Shown here: positions 23,355-30,685 of the stretch, piece by piece
Layout: the number at the start of each line of letters is the position of its first letter
How positions within the stretch are numbered: the first letter of the stretch is position 1
Origin: an uncultured Mycoplasmatota bacterium
GTDB taxonomy: Bacteria > Bacillota_I > Bacilli_A > RF39 > UBA660
DNA length: 35,952 bases
Assembly (NCBI GenBank): GCA_947296775.1
Contig: CAMYRF010000002.1
Span: 1-35,952 of the forward strand
Direction of reading: 5' to 3'
Program-made: the position numbers and the translations under genes
Notes under the pieces: generated by a model
Database searches by the model: none
What the model saw: the letters and a program-made list of their open reading frames with translations, nothing else
What the model was told of the DNA's origin: nothing

Positions 23355-24126
23355 CCCCGTTTCTCAAATCACGTCTTAGCATTGACTGGAATGTCCGGTT
23401 CACTTCTTCTTCTGGTAGTGGATCAGGCGTATTCTCATTACAAATCATCGCTAATTGATAAGCGGCCTTAGCCTCAACACCTCGAAATAGTAGTGCGCCA
23501 ATCATGCCGGCCAAAGTTTTATTTCGCATTCCTTTATCGCCTAAACCATTAGCAATTGTTTCTAATAAATCAGTGGTCGAATTCCGTTCACGAGGCTTAA
23601 TCACAAAATCATTTGGAGTGTTTCGCCGGTTACTCGCCCGCATCTGATTAATATTGACTACTAATGATTTAGGAGCAGTAACGATTGGATTCTTGTTTAA
23701 CCATTCGTAACCCTCTGAAGGAGCGACGACAACATAATTGTTCTGATGAGCCTTAATGTCGACACCTGGTTGATAACCAATTAATTGATTAACTCGCATA
23801 TCTGGCCGTTTCAGATAAAATAATTGACGGCCACTATGCTTGGTGGTTTGGGTTAAAGTTTCTGGAAAATACTTCGCTGGTAATTGCTTAATTGATTCAA
23901 AACCATCAATGTTATTGGCATGATTGCGATCAATATCAACTACGAAGAATTTATCTGTCCTTAAAGCAATCTGAGCATAGGGATGTTTTTTCCATACAGC
24001 TTTGATTTGTTCTGCAGTTAAAGCTGGTTTATCAGCAAATTTAATCAGTGGTTGTTTACCAGCAATGGGGAGGACACTTAATCCTTTAGCTTGATAAGCC
24101 AAAGCGTAATTAACTAAATTTTTCAT
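23335..24126 (-). CDS. Bifunctional DNA primase/polymerase (Prim-Pol)
   Basis: A 263-aa protein of the archaeo-eukaryotic primase-like phage family. Residues 1-170 form the catalytic domain: ALAYQAKGLSVLPIAGKQPL, the metal-binding FVVDIDRN (Asp64, Asp66), the TTKHSGRQLFYL nucleotide-binding strand and PGVDIKAHQNNYVVVAPSEG. Residues ~185-260 resemble the helical PriCT domain. Prim-Pol and VapE as separate adjacent genes replace a fused primase-helicase. An AGGAGG Shine-Dalgarno sequence precedes the ATG at 24124-24126. Confidence 0.9.
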   Translation of the reverse strand: MKNLVNYALAYQAKGLSVLPIAGKQPLIKFADKPALTAEQIKAVWKKHPYAQIALRTDKFFVVDIDRNHANNIDGFESIKQLPAKYFPETLTQTTKHSGRQLFYLKRPDMRVNQLIGYQPGVDIKAHQNNYVVVAPSEGYEWLNKNPIVTAPKSLVVNINQMRASNRRNTPNDFVIKPRERNSTTDLLETIANGLGDKGMRNKTLAGMIGALLFRGVEAKAAYQLAMICNENTPDPLPEEEVNRTFQSMLRRDLRNGGEIRGG

Positions 24127-24193
24127 TTTGACCTCCTAAATAAATAACGGGCATTCCACCCGCTCGGTGTTTAGGTCACTGCCTTAAATAGAA

Positions 24194-24301
24194 TCAATAC
24201 CAGTTATGGTAATATTCGTCCCATTCCTCTTCGTCTTGAATTTGTTGCTTTCTTTTTGCTTCTAATGCTTTCCGCAGCCCACCCTTAAAAGGGCATCTCA
24301 T
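24194..24301 (-). CDS. 35-residue charged protein
   Basis: ATG at 24299-24301 lies in the last codons of the DUF669 gene; stop TGA at 24194-24196. The protein starts MRCPFKGGLRKALEAKRKQQ and ends in an acidic aromatic tail (EEEWDEYYHNWY). The coding-like composition, overlap with the upstream gene and lack of other content in this gap support a real gene. Function is unknown. Confidence 0.5.
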   Translation of the reverse strand: MRCPFKGGLRKALEAKRKQQIQDEEEWDEYYHNWY

Positions 24302-24800
24302 AATCTGTAACTTCCGGAGTTTCCGGTTGTTCTGCTTCATCAAAGTCATAATTACGGTATGGATATTGGGGGTTCTTCTTGTTTGGTCGAACCTTCAAAT
24401 CCATAATCATGGTCTTTCCTACTGCCGGTGCAAATGCTTTAGCCAAGTTTTCATAAATTAAAGTATCGTCATCCCAAACTTCATCAGGAATTTCAACACC
24501 TAGAATTGCTGCTAACTTAGAAACCAATCGTAAATTAGTTTCTAGCATTGGATTAGGATTACCCTTAGAAGTTAATTCATCTAATCCAATTTGTAAGAAT
24601 TCTTTTTGGCCGGCTGATTCTCCATCGACAACTTCTAATTCAAAGTTAAGCTGTTCAGCATTCCAAGGGGTTTCATGGTTTTCTACTTTTGCAACTACAA
24701 CAGTATACTTACCGCTTTCCAGTCCCTTAAATTTATTAACCGAATCATTCTTTGGATCAAAACCTTCAGTAGCTTTATTCATTGCATCTCGTAAACTCAT
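24285..24800 (-). CDS. DUF669 single-stranded DNA-binding-like protein
   Basis: A 171-aa protein of the DUF669 family, which occupies the SSB slot in many Gram-positive phages. Recognised by MSLRDAMNKATEGFDPKND, the central LNFELEVVDGESAGQKEF strand pair, VGKTMIMDLKVRPNKKNPQY and an acidic C terminus (EQPETPEVTDYEMPF), like the tail of SSB proteins that binds partners. It follows a Sak4-like ATPase by six bases, a frequent pair in recombination-dependent replication modules. Confidence 0.85.
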   Translation of the reverse strand: MSLRDAMNKATEGFDPKNDSVNKFKGLESGKYTVVVAKVENHETPWNAEQLNFELEVVDGESAGQKEFLQIGLDELTSKGNPNPMLETNLRLVSKLAAILGVEIPDEVWDDDTLIYENLAKAFAPAVGKTMIMDLKVRPNKKNPQYPYRNYDFDEAEQPETPEVTDYEMPF

Positions 24801-24806
24801 AATTCA

Positions 24807-25571
24807 TTAACCTTCCTTTACATTTTGCTTTTTAATTTTGTTAACAATTTCATTCTGTTCTTTTGTAGTGGTCTGCTTGGGTTTGTCAAAGACACCATTT
24901 ACATGTTCCAGCACTCGCAAAATTGCCGGATCAGTAATATCATCTTTGACATAATGAATTCGCCGATCTTTAACCATCCGGATATAACGGTCACCATAGC
25001 GCTTAGTTTCAATTACTAAATCACAATTACCATTAACCACGTTGTAATATTTCTGCTTTAGTGATGGTCGGTCTTCAGTGTGGCCAGAAGATTCATCAGT
25101 TAGCATCATTAATCGGCTAATATAAACCGTATTAAGTGGCAAGGCTTTTAGTTCAGTAACAAATGCTTGAAAGACGGTATTAAATTGTGCATATCCCTTG
25201 CCGTAAGGAACATCCCCCAGCGTTTCCACTTCATTGTCATAACAGATAGCTTGTTCAATTAATGTGACAACATCATCAATCACATCAATAACCACTGTTT
25301 TGTAACCATGTTTTTCAGTACCAAGAGCAAGAATAATCTTGTCTAGTTGATCAATCACTGACTCTTTTAAGCTTCCATCGCTCTTTCGGATATTCTTTAA
25401 TTGAATACTTGGTGCGGTGTTCATCTCGCTATTACCATCAGTGTTAAGAAATAGTGGACTTGGAAAACGTTCAGCTAGATATGATTTTCCGGACATTGTA
25501 TCTCCATAGATAAAGTAATTTCTCGGAACTCGCCGTGCTTTCTGTGGTTTATTTGGTGGCAAAATACTCAT
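24807..25571 (-). CDS. Sak4-like AAA ATPase (AAA_24 family)
   Basis: A 254-aa RecA-fold ATPase. Walker A is YGDTMSGKS (~22-30), Walker B is YKTVVIDVIDDV (~85-100), and FVTELKALPLNTVYISRL is a typical later strand. This matches the phage nucleotide-binding protein family that includes Sak4, a Rad51-like annealing/strand-exchange protein that works with SSB. The next gene is a DUF669 SSB-like protein. I chose the ATG at 25569-25571 (GAGG upstream), 10 bases after the helicase stop; an ATG ten codons earlier overlaps the helicase. Confidence 0.85.
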   Translation of the reverse strand: MSILPPNKPQKARRVPRNYFIYGDTMSGKSYLAERFPSPLFLNTDGNSEMNTAPSIQLKNIRKSDGSLKESVIDQLDKIILALGTEKHGYKTVVIDVIDDVVTLIEQAICYDNEVETLGDVPYGKGYAQFNTVFQAFVTELKALPLNTVYISRLMMLTDESSGHTEDRPSLKQKYYNVVNGNCDLVIETKRYGDRYIRMVKDRRIHYVKDDITDPAILRVLEHVNGVFDKPKQTTTKEQNEIVNKIKKQNVKEG

Positions 25572-25581
25572 AATATCAACC

Positions 25582-26949
25582 TCACTTCTTAATAAATCCA
25601 CGCTGTTTAGCGTAGTGGTAAGCCCAGCCTGATTTGTAACCTTTTAATTTGGCATAGGCTTGTATTTCTTTTAGATTCTTCAATTCGTTTGGACGCTTGC
25701 CAGCAACATTATTCATAATTGCTGACGATTGAATTTTCTTAATAATCGCTAGTCGTGACTTAGTAACTTTTTTAAGTTGAACATTATCAACGACTTCAAT
25801 TTCTTTTTCTTCTCCTAATGTTGCCCCGCAATAAGGACAAATATCACCTGTCCGATAGAACGATGCAAAACATGTCGGACATACTGAGACAGGTTTAAGC
25901 GTTGTCCCCGATTGTTTATTTTTACCATTGCCTTCTAATGTCCATTGCCGTTTATCAGTAGGCAATCCGAATCGCTCAACGTTCCCCACGTGATCGATAA
26001 TTATTGCAGTCTTACCTTCACGTGGATTCATTGAGCGCATTGCAAATTGTAAATATAACGATAGCGATTGGGTCGGTCGTAGCATAATGACACAATCAAC
26101 ATTTGGTAAGTCTAGGCCCTCTGTAAATAATTCTGCATTAGTTACAATTTGAATTTTTCCTTGGCGATAGTCCTCAATGATTTTATTCCGTTCTTCTTTG
26201 GGCGTTTTTCCGGAAACGGCCCTTGCAGTTATCCCATAGCCATTAAATGCATTAGCTAACTTAATTGCACTATCAACGTTATAGGTATAGGCAATTGCTT
26301 GCATTCCCTTAGCAAGCTTCAAATAGTGCTTAACCGCATTCCCGTAGATTTTAGGTTTCATTGCTTCTTTGATTGAATCAGTGTCATATTCACCAGTTCG
26401 TTTTACTTTTAGCTTGGCAGTATCAATGTAAGAAGGAGCGTAATAATCAACTGGTGCTAAAAAGTGATGCTCAATTAACCAAGGAACTGATTTACCAACG
26501 ATTAAATCATCAGCAACATCAGTAAAACCCTGTCCGCCTAACCGATAAGGAGTAGCGGTAAACAATAACTTATAAGCCTTCGGAAAAGTATCAAGAATTC
26601 TGCGATATGATTTAGCCAGAACATGATGGGCCTCATCAACAAAGATTATCGCCGGTAGGTCTAGATTATTAACGTGTCGGGTAATCGTTTGAACCATGCC
26701 GATTTTAGCTAAATCCATATTTACATCATTAGCTTCAAACGTCTTGATAACCTGCTGGACAATTTCTTGCCGATGAACCACGAATAAGATACGGTTGCCC
26801 TTTGCCGTTGCTCGTCTAGCAATTTCAGCCATGATAACTGTCTTCCCCGTTCGTGGCGGTTGTTGAACCATGACGGAACGGTGACCAGCACTTATAGAAT
26901 TCATGATGTTATCAATCGTTTCTTGCTGATAATCACGGAGTTCAAACAT
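25582..26949 (-). CDS. SF2 DEAD/DEAH-box helicase
   Basis: A 455-aa helicase with all main SF2 motifs: LRDYQQETIDNI (Q-like motif), PPRTGKT (Walker A, ~31-37), DEAH (105-108), TATP (131-134), AYTYNVDSAIKLANAF (motif IV) and TNAELFTEGLDLPNVD (motif V). The motif VI region reads QFAMRSMNPREGK rather than the usual Q..GR..R. A C-terminal zinc ribbon (CPTC...CPYC, ~358-378) follows, then a helical tail. In phages it accompanies Gp157 and the Sak4/SSB pair in DNA replication and recombination. It overlaps the Gp157 stop by one base. Confidence 0.9.
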   Translation of the reverse strand: MFELRDYQQETIDNIMNSISAGHRSVMVQQPPRTGKTVIMAEIARRATAKGNRILFVVHRQEIVQQVIKTFEANDVNMDLAKIGMVQTITRHVNNLDLPAIIFVDEAHHVLAKSYRRILDTFPKAYKLLFTATPYRLGGQGFTDVADDLIVGKSVPWLIEHHFLAPVDYYAPSYIDTAKLKVKRTGEYDTDSIKEAMKPKIYGNAVKHYLKLAKGMQAIAYTYNVDSAIKLANAFNGYGITARAVSGKTPKEERNKIIEDYRQGKIQIVTNAELFTEGLDLPNVDCVIMLRPTQSLSLYLQFAMRSMNPREGKTAIIIDHVGNVERFGLPTDKRQWTLEGNGKNKQSGTTLKPVSVCPTCFASFYRTGDICPYCGATLGEEKEIEVVDNVQLKKVTKSRLAIIKKIQSSAIMNNVAGKRPNELKNLKEIQAYAKLKGYKSGWAYHYAKQRGFIKK

Positions 26950-27428
26950 TATTTAATCACCGTATTACGGTTAGCTTTTAAGTGTGCTCCTGGTACTTCT
27001 TCTCCAGCTTTGAGTGCTTGGTAAATGGCCTGCTTGTCTGGCTTAGTAGTCGTCTCAGTGATTTTGAACTTATCCGGAAGTTTCTTATCACTATCGATAA
27101 TGGTTGAGGCCTTGAAGTTCCGAGCACTAAGCAAGTGATTTTCAGTAGCTATTTTCTTAATACCGGCATCATCAAGAACATCAGTAATATATTTCTTGAT
27201 CCAAGTAAGTTTATTTTTTCGGTAAGTAATTTCTTCTTCCCATGACTTCTTTTTGTCAGTCATAAAATCAATTTCTGACTTCAATTGATCCGCCCATGAG
27301 GCAAGATTGTCCAACTTGGTATTCCGATCATCCTTAATTGATTCCAATGTATCCTTTAGAATAGTTGGATCTAAGTCATCCCGGCTAGCAAGTGTTTTAT
27401 AATTGTCGTTTAATTCAAATAAATTCAT
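26949..27428 (-). CDS. Siphovirus Gp157 family protein
   Basis: A 159-aa protein of the Gp157 family, linked by reports in streptococcal phages to phage resistance and found in replication modules. The protein is an N-terminal coiled coil (LASWADQLKSEIDFMTDKKK, then SWEEEITYRKNKLTWIKKYI), and a C-terminal strand region with KIATENHLLSARNFKAS, LPDKFKITETTTKPDKQAI and the late GEEVPGAHLKANRNTVIK. It directly precedes the SF2 helicase, its usual neighbour. Confidence 0.9.
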   Translation of the reverse strand: MNLFELNDNYKTLASRDDLDPTILKDTLESIKDDRNTKLDNLASWADQLKSEIDFMTDKKKSWEEEITYRKNKLTWIKKYITDVLDDAGIKKIATENHLLSARNFKASTIIDSDKKLPDKFKITETTTKPDKQAIYQALKAGEEVPGAHLKANRNTVIK

Positions 27429-27700
27429 TAGTCTTTACCTCCTAAAAGAATCGGTGCCAAAATGTCTGCTATTGGATCACTAGTTAAATGTGGGATCCCA
27501 AACTTAACCAATGATGTTGCCTGTGGGAAATTCTCAAGAGCAGTTAACATCATACCGGCCATTGCGCCCTGATCCGCGTCATTTAAGACAAGCACCCGTT
27601 CAACGTTTGAGTTCTTCGCGTTAGCAGCTAGGACTACTACATTTTCATAGTCAGGGCCTAAAATCTTCTTAATCTGTTGTTTCTTCTCTTCATTAGTCAT
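27428..27700 (-). CDS. Small early protein, unknown
   Basis: A 90-aa protein starting MTNEEKKQQIKKILGPDYEN, with VERVLVLNDADQGAMAGMML and a hydrophobic C-terminal third (ADILAPILLGGKD). The ATG at 27698-27700 has GGAGG 7 nt upstream; an earlier ATG is part of that ribosome-binding site. It overlaps Gp157 by one base. No family is recognised. Confidence 0.6.
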   Translation of the reverse strand: MTNEEKKQQIKKILGPDYENVVVLAANAKNSNVERVLVLNDADQGAMAGMMLTALENFPQATSLVKFGIPHLTSDPIADILAPILLGGKD

Positions 27701-27881
27701 TATCTTTACCTCCATAAATTCTATTTAGAAATTCCTCAAACGTTTTTTTGAATAATTCTGGATGATAGGTTAAGCTAGCAACGATCATCTTTGTCAAAAT
27801 ATCAATATCTCCAGAGATCCTGCCATCAAATTTATTTGGATCGTTTGAATTGGTTACAAGGTTGATTTCAGCTTTCTTCAT
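27693..27881 (-). CDS. Small early protein, unknown
   Basis: A 62-aa protein starting MKKAEINLVTNSNDPNKFDG and ending in an acidic/basic helix (FKKTFEEFLNRIYGGKDND). The ATG at 27879-27881 has GGAGGT 7 nt upstream, within the end of the previous gene; a longer form would begin before that Shine-Dalgarno sequence. No family is recognised. Confidence 0.6.
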   Translation of the reverse strand: MKKAEINLVTNSNDPNKFDGRISGDIDILTKMIVASLTYHPELFKKTFEEFLNRIYGGKDND

Positions 27882-28089
27882 TGCTTCCACCTCCGTAAAC
27901 ATTCTTAGTTTCAGTAGCCAGACGTTCTGCTGCAATTCTTAACATAGTTGCCGCATTCTCCATTTTGATGGCCATTGCCATTCGTTCTTCGGGAGTAGCA
28001 GCACTTTGATAGCGAACTGCCAAATTCGATACAAATACACAATTATCGCCAACCCTGGCATTTAATTTTGATAAATTAAACTCATTCAT
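27868..28089 (-). CDS. Small early protein, unknown
   Basis: A 73-aa protein starting MNEFNLSKLNARVGDNCVFV, with a central amphipathic helix rich in Ala and Met (EERMAMAIKMENAATMLRIA). GAGG lies about 9 nt before the ATG at 28087-28089. It overlaps the next gene by 14 bases. No family is recognised. Confidence 0.6.
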   Translation of the reverse strand: MNEFNLSKLNARVGDNCVFVSNLAVRYQSAATPEERMAMAIKMENAATMLRIAAERLATETKNVYGGGSNEES

Positions 28090-28111
28090 ATATAATTACC
28101 TCGTAAAGTAT

Positions 28112-28279
28112 TTATTTATCGGTACGACTGTTTGCGGCGGTCGTACCTTTTTTATTTAGTGGATCAAGAACCACTAGCAGAAGATAAAATGCTAGGATCG
28201 TCATCGCTCCATCATAAGAGCCAATCATTGAACAATACATGATCCAAGCACCAACGATTAGCGCAATTAACTTACTCAT
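28112..28279 (-). CDS. Small membrane protein, unknown
   Basis: A 55-aa protein with two hydrophobic segments (LIALIVGAWIMYCSMIG and AMTILAFYLLLVVLDPL) and a basic tail, a likely two-pass membrane hairpin. The ATG at 28277-28279 has GGAGG 7 nt upstream; an ATG six codons earlier lies before the Shine-Dalgarno sequence. Being early rather than late, it is unlikely to be a holin. Confidence 0.6.
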   Translation of the reverse strand: MSKLIALIVGAWIMYCSMIGSYDGAMTILAFYLLLVVLDPLNKKGTTAANSRTDK

Positions 28280-28293
28280 CCCCTCGCCTCCTT

Positions 28294-28422
28294 TCAATGT
28301 TTCTTCCGATACTTCTCTTTCAGTAGCAATGGTTTATTCCGCTCATACAATAAGCTGTACACCAATGCATATAACAAACACATTGCAATAATTAATATTG
28401 GTAATCCGATTAACAACGCCAC
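28294..28422 (-). CDS. 42-residue membrane protein
   Basis: Starts at GTG 28420-28422 with GGAGGTGG 5-9 nt upstream and ends at TGA 28294-28296. One N-terminal transmembrane helix (VALLIGLPILIIAMCLLYAL) and a basic C terminus (KEKYRKKH). With the next small membrane gene it forms an early membrane pair of unknown function. Confidence 0.6.
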   Translation of the reverse strand: MALLIGLPILIIAMCLLYALVYSLLYERNKPLLLKEKYRKKH

Positions 28423-28433
28423 TTAACCACCTC

Positions 28434-28760
28434 CTAACGTGGCAAGGATTGGTTCCAATCAATATCTGCTTGATGAGACACAATCCAGGGTAATGCTTTG
28501 GTTACATTGACTCTGGCCGGTCGTCCTTGGCCAGCGTTTAAGTTAATTACCCACGGCTTGAAGACTGGTAACGGCAGGAGAAACATTCGGACCCATTCCT
28601 TATCCTTTATAACGGGCAACTGACTCGTAAATTCCTTGATGCCGACCCATTTATCAGCTTGAACATCTTGCTTAGGTACTAAGTTGTAACATTCCTTAAT
28701 GCGCCTAAGAACCTCATCGGTAATTACCTGGTAATCTTGTTCATCTAGTGATGCTTGCAC
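28434..28760 (-). CDS. DUF771-like early protein
   Basis: A 108-aa protein: WVGIKEFTSQLPVIKDKEWV at about residue 42 followed by a Pro-rich segment and NVTKALPWIVSHQADIDW. This layout (a W-x-x-x-EF...K...W start, a 'FKP...N...G' middle, a final helix) matches DUF771 proteins, which lie just after Cro in many Firmicutes phages and are related to excisionase-like winged helix proteins. It starts with GTG (28758-28760) after GAGAGG. It is the first gene after the CI operator and promoter in the end of cro. Confidence 0.7.
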   Translation of the reverse strand: MQASLDEQDYQVITDEVLRRIKECYNLVPKQDVQADKWVGIKEFTSQLPVIKDKEWVRMFLLPLPVFKPWVINLNAGQGRPARVNVTKALPWIVSHQADIDWNQSLPR

Positions 28761-28785
28761 TCCATATCACCTCTCTTAGCCTTTT

Positions 28786-28800
28786 GTTCCAATACGGAAC
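28786..28800. promoter_or_regulatory. Repressor operator O4 (downstream of cro)
   Basis: GTTCCAATACGGAAC, with both half-sites (GTTCC/GGAAC) identical to the perfect palindrome in front of cro. It abuts the cro stop codon and covers the start region of the promoter at 28798-28826. Confidence 0.7.
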
Positions 28801-28826
28801 TTACGAGGCAAAAAAAATAGTGTCAA
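28798..28826 (-). promoter_or_regulatory. Second early promoter, inside the 3' end of cro
   Basis: Minus strand: perfect -35 TTGACA (28826-28821), 17-bp spacer, -10 TAAGTT (28803-28798). Operator O4 overlaps the -10 and the predicted start site. It would transcribe DUF771 and the early operon independently of the cro promoter. Confidence 0.5.
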
Positions 28827-28995
28827 TATTAAGATCAAATAATTTACTAATAGCAAACATTTCATCTTGAGTAAATTGATTTTTACCATTTTCCTTATCA
28901 CGATAAGCTTTGACACTAATATTTAGATAATCAGCCATTTGTTGTTGAGTCATTCCTTTAACATGTTTTCGTAAATCATATAATCTTGACTGCAT
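28801..28995 (-). CDS. Cro-like repressor
   Basis: A 64-aa single-domain helix-turn-helix protein: MQSRLYDLRKHVKGMTQQQM then ADYLNISVKAYRDKENGK (helices 2-3), QFTQDEMFAISKLFDLNIDT and IFFAS. It is divergent from the CI gene and first in the lytic transcript, the place of Cro. The start is the ATG at 28993-28995 with AAGGAGAG upstream; the longer in-frame ATG at 29026-29028 falls inside the -10/operator region. Confidence 0.85.
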   Translation of the reverse strand: MQSRLYDLRKHVKGMTQQQMADYLNISVKAYRDKENGKNQFTQDEMFAISKLFDLNIDTIFFAS

Positions 28996-29011
28996 ATTAT
29001 CTCTCCTTTCC

Positions 29012-29055
29012 GTTCCAAATTGGAACAATTATATATTAAAACCATTCTGGAACAA
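29012..29055 (-). promoter_or_regulatory. Early promoter PR with operators O1 and O2
   Basis: Minus strand: -35 TTGTTC (29055-29050), 16-bp spacer, -10 TATAAT (29033-29028). O1 is the perfect 15-bp palindrome GTTCCAAATTGGAAC (29012-29026), at the transcription start. O2 (29039-29053) is an imperfect copy, ACCATTCTGGAAC, lying over the -35. CI bound here would block the lytic transcript. Confidence 0.8.
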
Positions 29056-29088
29056 ATGCAACTATTTTTTCCGAAAAAGATAAAAAAT

Positions 29089-29118
29089 ATTCCATTTCGG
29101 TAACACAAGTTATATAAT
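29089..29118 (+). promoter_or_regulatory. CI promoter with operator O3
   Basis: Plus strand: -35 TTCCAT (29090-29095), 17-bp spacer, -10 TATAAT (29113-29118). An imperfect operator O3, ATTCCATTTCGGTAA (29089-29103), covers the -35, so Cro or high CI could shut off repressor synthesis, as OR3 does in lambda. Confidence 0.65.
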
Positions 29119-29143
29119 TAGTTACATAAGAGAGGTACATAAA

Positions 29144-29785
29144 ATGGAACTAAGTAAATTCATTGGTCAAAAAATCAGAAATTTTCGTGAACAACGTGGC
29201 CTTTCAGTAGAACAACTTGCAGACAAACTTGATACAACAAGAGCAACTGTGACTAGATATGAGTTAGGATCTAGAAAGGCAAATCAAGATGTTTTATTTA
29301 AATTAGCTGAAATTTTTAATGTAAATGTTGATGACTTTTTCCCTACAAGAGAAAAGAAACCTTCTAATATTATTTATCCTAAAGAAGGATTAGAAGTTGT
29401 TTCAATTCCAATCATTGGTGAAATTGCTTGTGGCGATCCGATTACTGCTGAAGAAAATATCGAAGGTTATACTGATGAAATCTTTGAAAAACCAGTTCCT
29501 AGTGGAACACTTTTTGGTCTTCGTTGTAAAGGTGATAGCATGGAGCCTACCATTCCTAATGGCGCATTAGCCATTATTAGAGAGCAACCTGAAGTTGAAG
29601 ATGGTGAGATAGCTGCAGTTCTTGTTGACGATGATAACGAAGCTACTTTAAAACGTATTAAGCATCAAGGTAATTTAGTTATGCTAATGCCAGATAATAA
29701 AAACTATGATCCAATAATTCTTGATGAAGAGCATCCAGGTCGAATTGTTGGTAAATTAGTTAAATATTCAGTGACAATGGAATAA
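29144..29785 (+). CDS. CI-type repressor (HTH + S24 peptidase)
   Basis: A 213-aa lysogeny repressor. Residues ~5-65 form an XRE helix-turn-helix (LSVEQLADKLDTTRATVTRY). Residues ~85-210 form a LexA/CI-type S24 domain with a Cys96-Gly97 cleavage site (GEIACGDPI), nucleophile Ser132 in CKGDSMEPTIPNG and Lys170 in EATLKRIK. It holds the prophage silent by binding the GTTCC/GGAAC operators, and self-cleaves on DNA damage when RecA is active, so the phage should be inducible. GAGAGG lies 9 nt before the ATG. Confidence 0.95.
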   Translation: MELSKFIGQKIRNFREQRGLSVEQLADKLDTTRATVTRYELGSRKANQDVLFKLAEIFNVNVDDFFPTREKKPSNIIYPKEGLEVVSIPIIGEIACGDPITAEENIEGYTDEIFEKPVPSGTLFGLRCKGDSMEPTIPNGALAIIREQPEVEDGEIAAVLVDDDNEATLKRIKHQGNLVMLMPDNKNYDPIILDEEHPGRIVGKLVKYSVTME

Positions 29786-29795
29786 GGTGATCCAA

Positions 29796-30674
29796 ATGAG
29801 TAAAAAGAGATGCTTCATATGTAATGATGCCTTAGGAATGTTAAAGGCTTCTTGCATTACCAAAGATGGATATTTAATTTGTGGCAAAGATGCCAACAGA
29901 CTTGATCCCAAACGTCCAGCAAATACTTACCGTGTTCCAATTAAACTTAGCAATTTCATTAGTTCCCATACCGCTAGTGAAATTGAAAGTTTATTAGGGA
30001 TTTCTTCTATCGTACCTTACAAAGAACATCCTGATTTGTATAAGTCAAAGCTATCTAAAGTAACTGAAAAACTTGATTCGATTGCTGATAGCGCTGGTAA
30101 AAAAGCTGATACTTTACAAGCAGCAATTGACGAAATCAACAAAGACGAACAAGAAAAATCGGATGTCATTAAGCAACAGTTAAAGGATGCCAATGTAGAA
30201 AATCTATTTGGTACTAAAAAGGAAATTAAAGCTTTACCAGACATAATAGATATTGATGGTGGAGAAAAAATACTTTATGCAGCTAATGCTTTTATTGAAA
30301 CTCATTCTATCCTTGCAGTATGTACCAATAAGCGTGTAATTTTTCTTGATCACGGTCTAATTTATGGCAGTAAATCAACCGATATTCCCCTTGATATGAT
30401 TAATGGTGTTTCATATTCTAACGGGTTAATGTTAGGATCCATTTCAGTAACTAACGGGGCTATTACAACTCAAATAGAAAACATGCAACCCTACCCTGCT
30501 AAAAAAATGGCCGAGATTATTAAACAGGCAGCTGCAGACTTTAAGCAGACATCAGTACAATCCAATTCTAGTAATGACCTTTCGCAATTAAGAGAATTAA
30601 AGCAACTACTTGATGATGGAGTTATTACTGAAGAAGAATTTACCGCTAAAAAGAAACAAATTTTGGAAATATAA
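29796..30674 (+). CDS. Zinc-ribbon / PH-like / SHOCT domain protein
   Basis: A 292-aa protein co-transcribed with CI, 10 bases after it. An N-terminal zinc ribbon (Cys6, 9, 20, 29; DUF4428-like) is followed by a charged coiled region (~75-135), a bacterial PH-like domain (~150-250, with GGEKILYAANAFIETHSILA and AVCTNKRVIFLDHGLIYGSK) and a C-terminal SHOCT module (LRELKQLLDDGVITEEEF..KK..IL, ~262-292). SHOCT and bacterial PH domains often occur in membrane-associated or stress proteins. Expression from the lysogen suggests a role in immunity or host fitness; no function is proven. The ATG at 29796 has AAGGTGAT upstream. Confidence 0.8.
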   Translation: MSKKRCFICNDALGMLKASCITKDGYLICGKDANRLDPKRPANTYRVPIKLSNFISSHTASEIESLLGISSIVPYKEHPDLYKSKLSKVTEKLDSIADSAGKKADTLQAAIDEINKDEQEKSDVIKQQLKDANVENLFGTKKEIKALPDIIDIDGGEKILYAANAFIETHSILAVCTNKRVIFLDHGLIYGSKSTDIPLDMINGVSYSNGLMLGSISVTNGAITTQIENMQPYPAKKMAEIIKQAAADFKQTSVQSNSSNDLSQLRELKQLLDDGVITEEEFTAKKKQILEI

Positions 30675-30685
30675 GGAGTTAAAGA

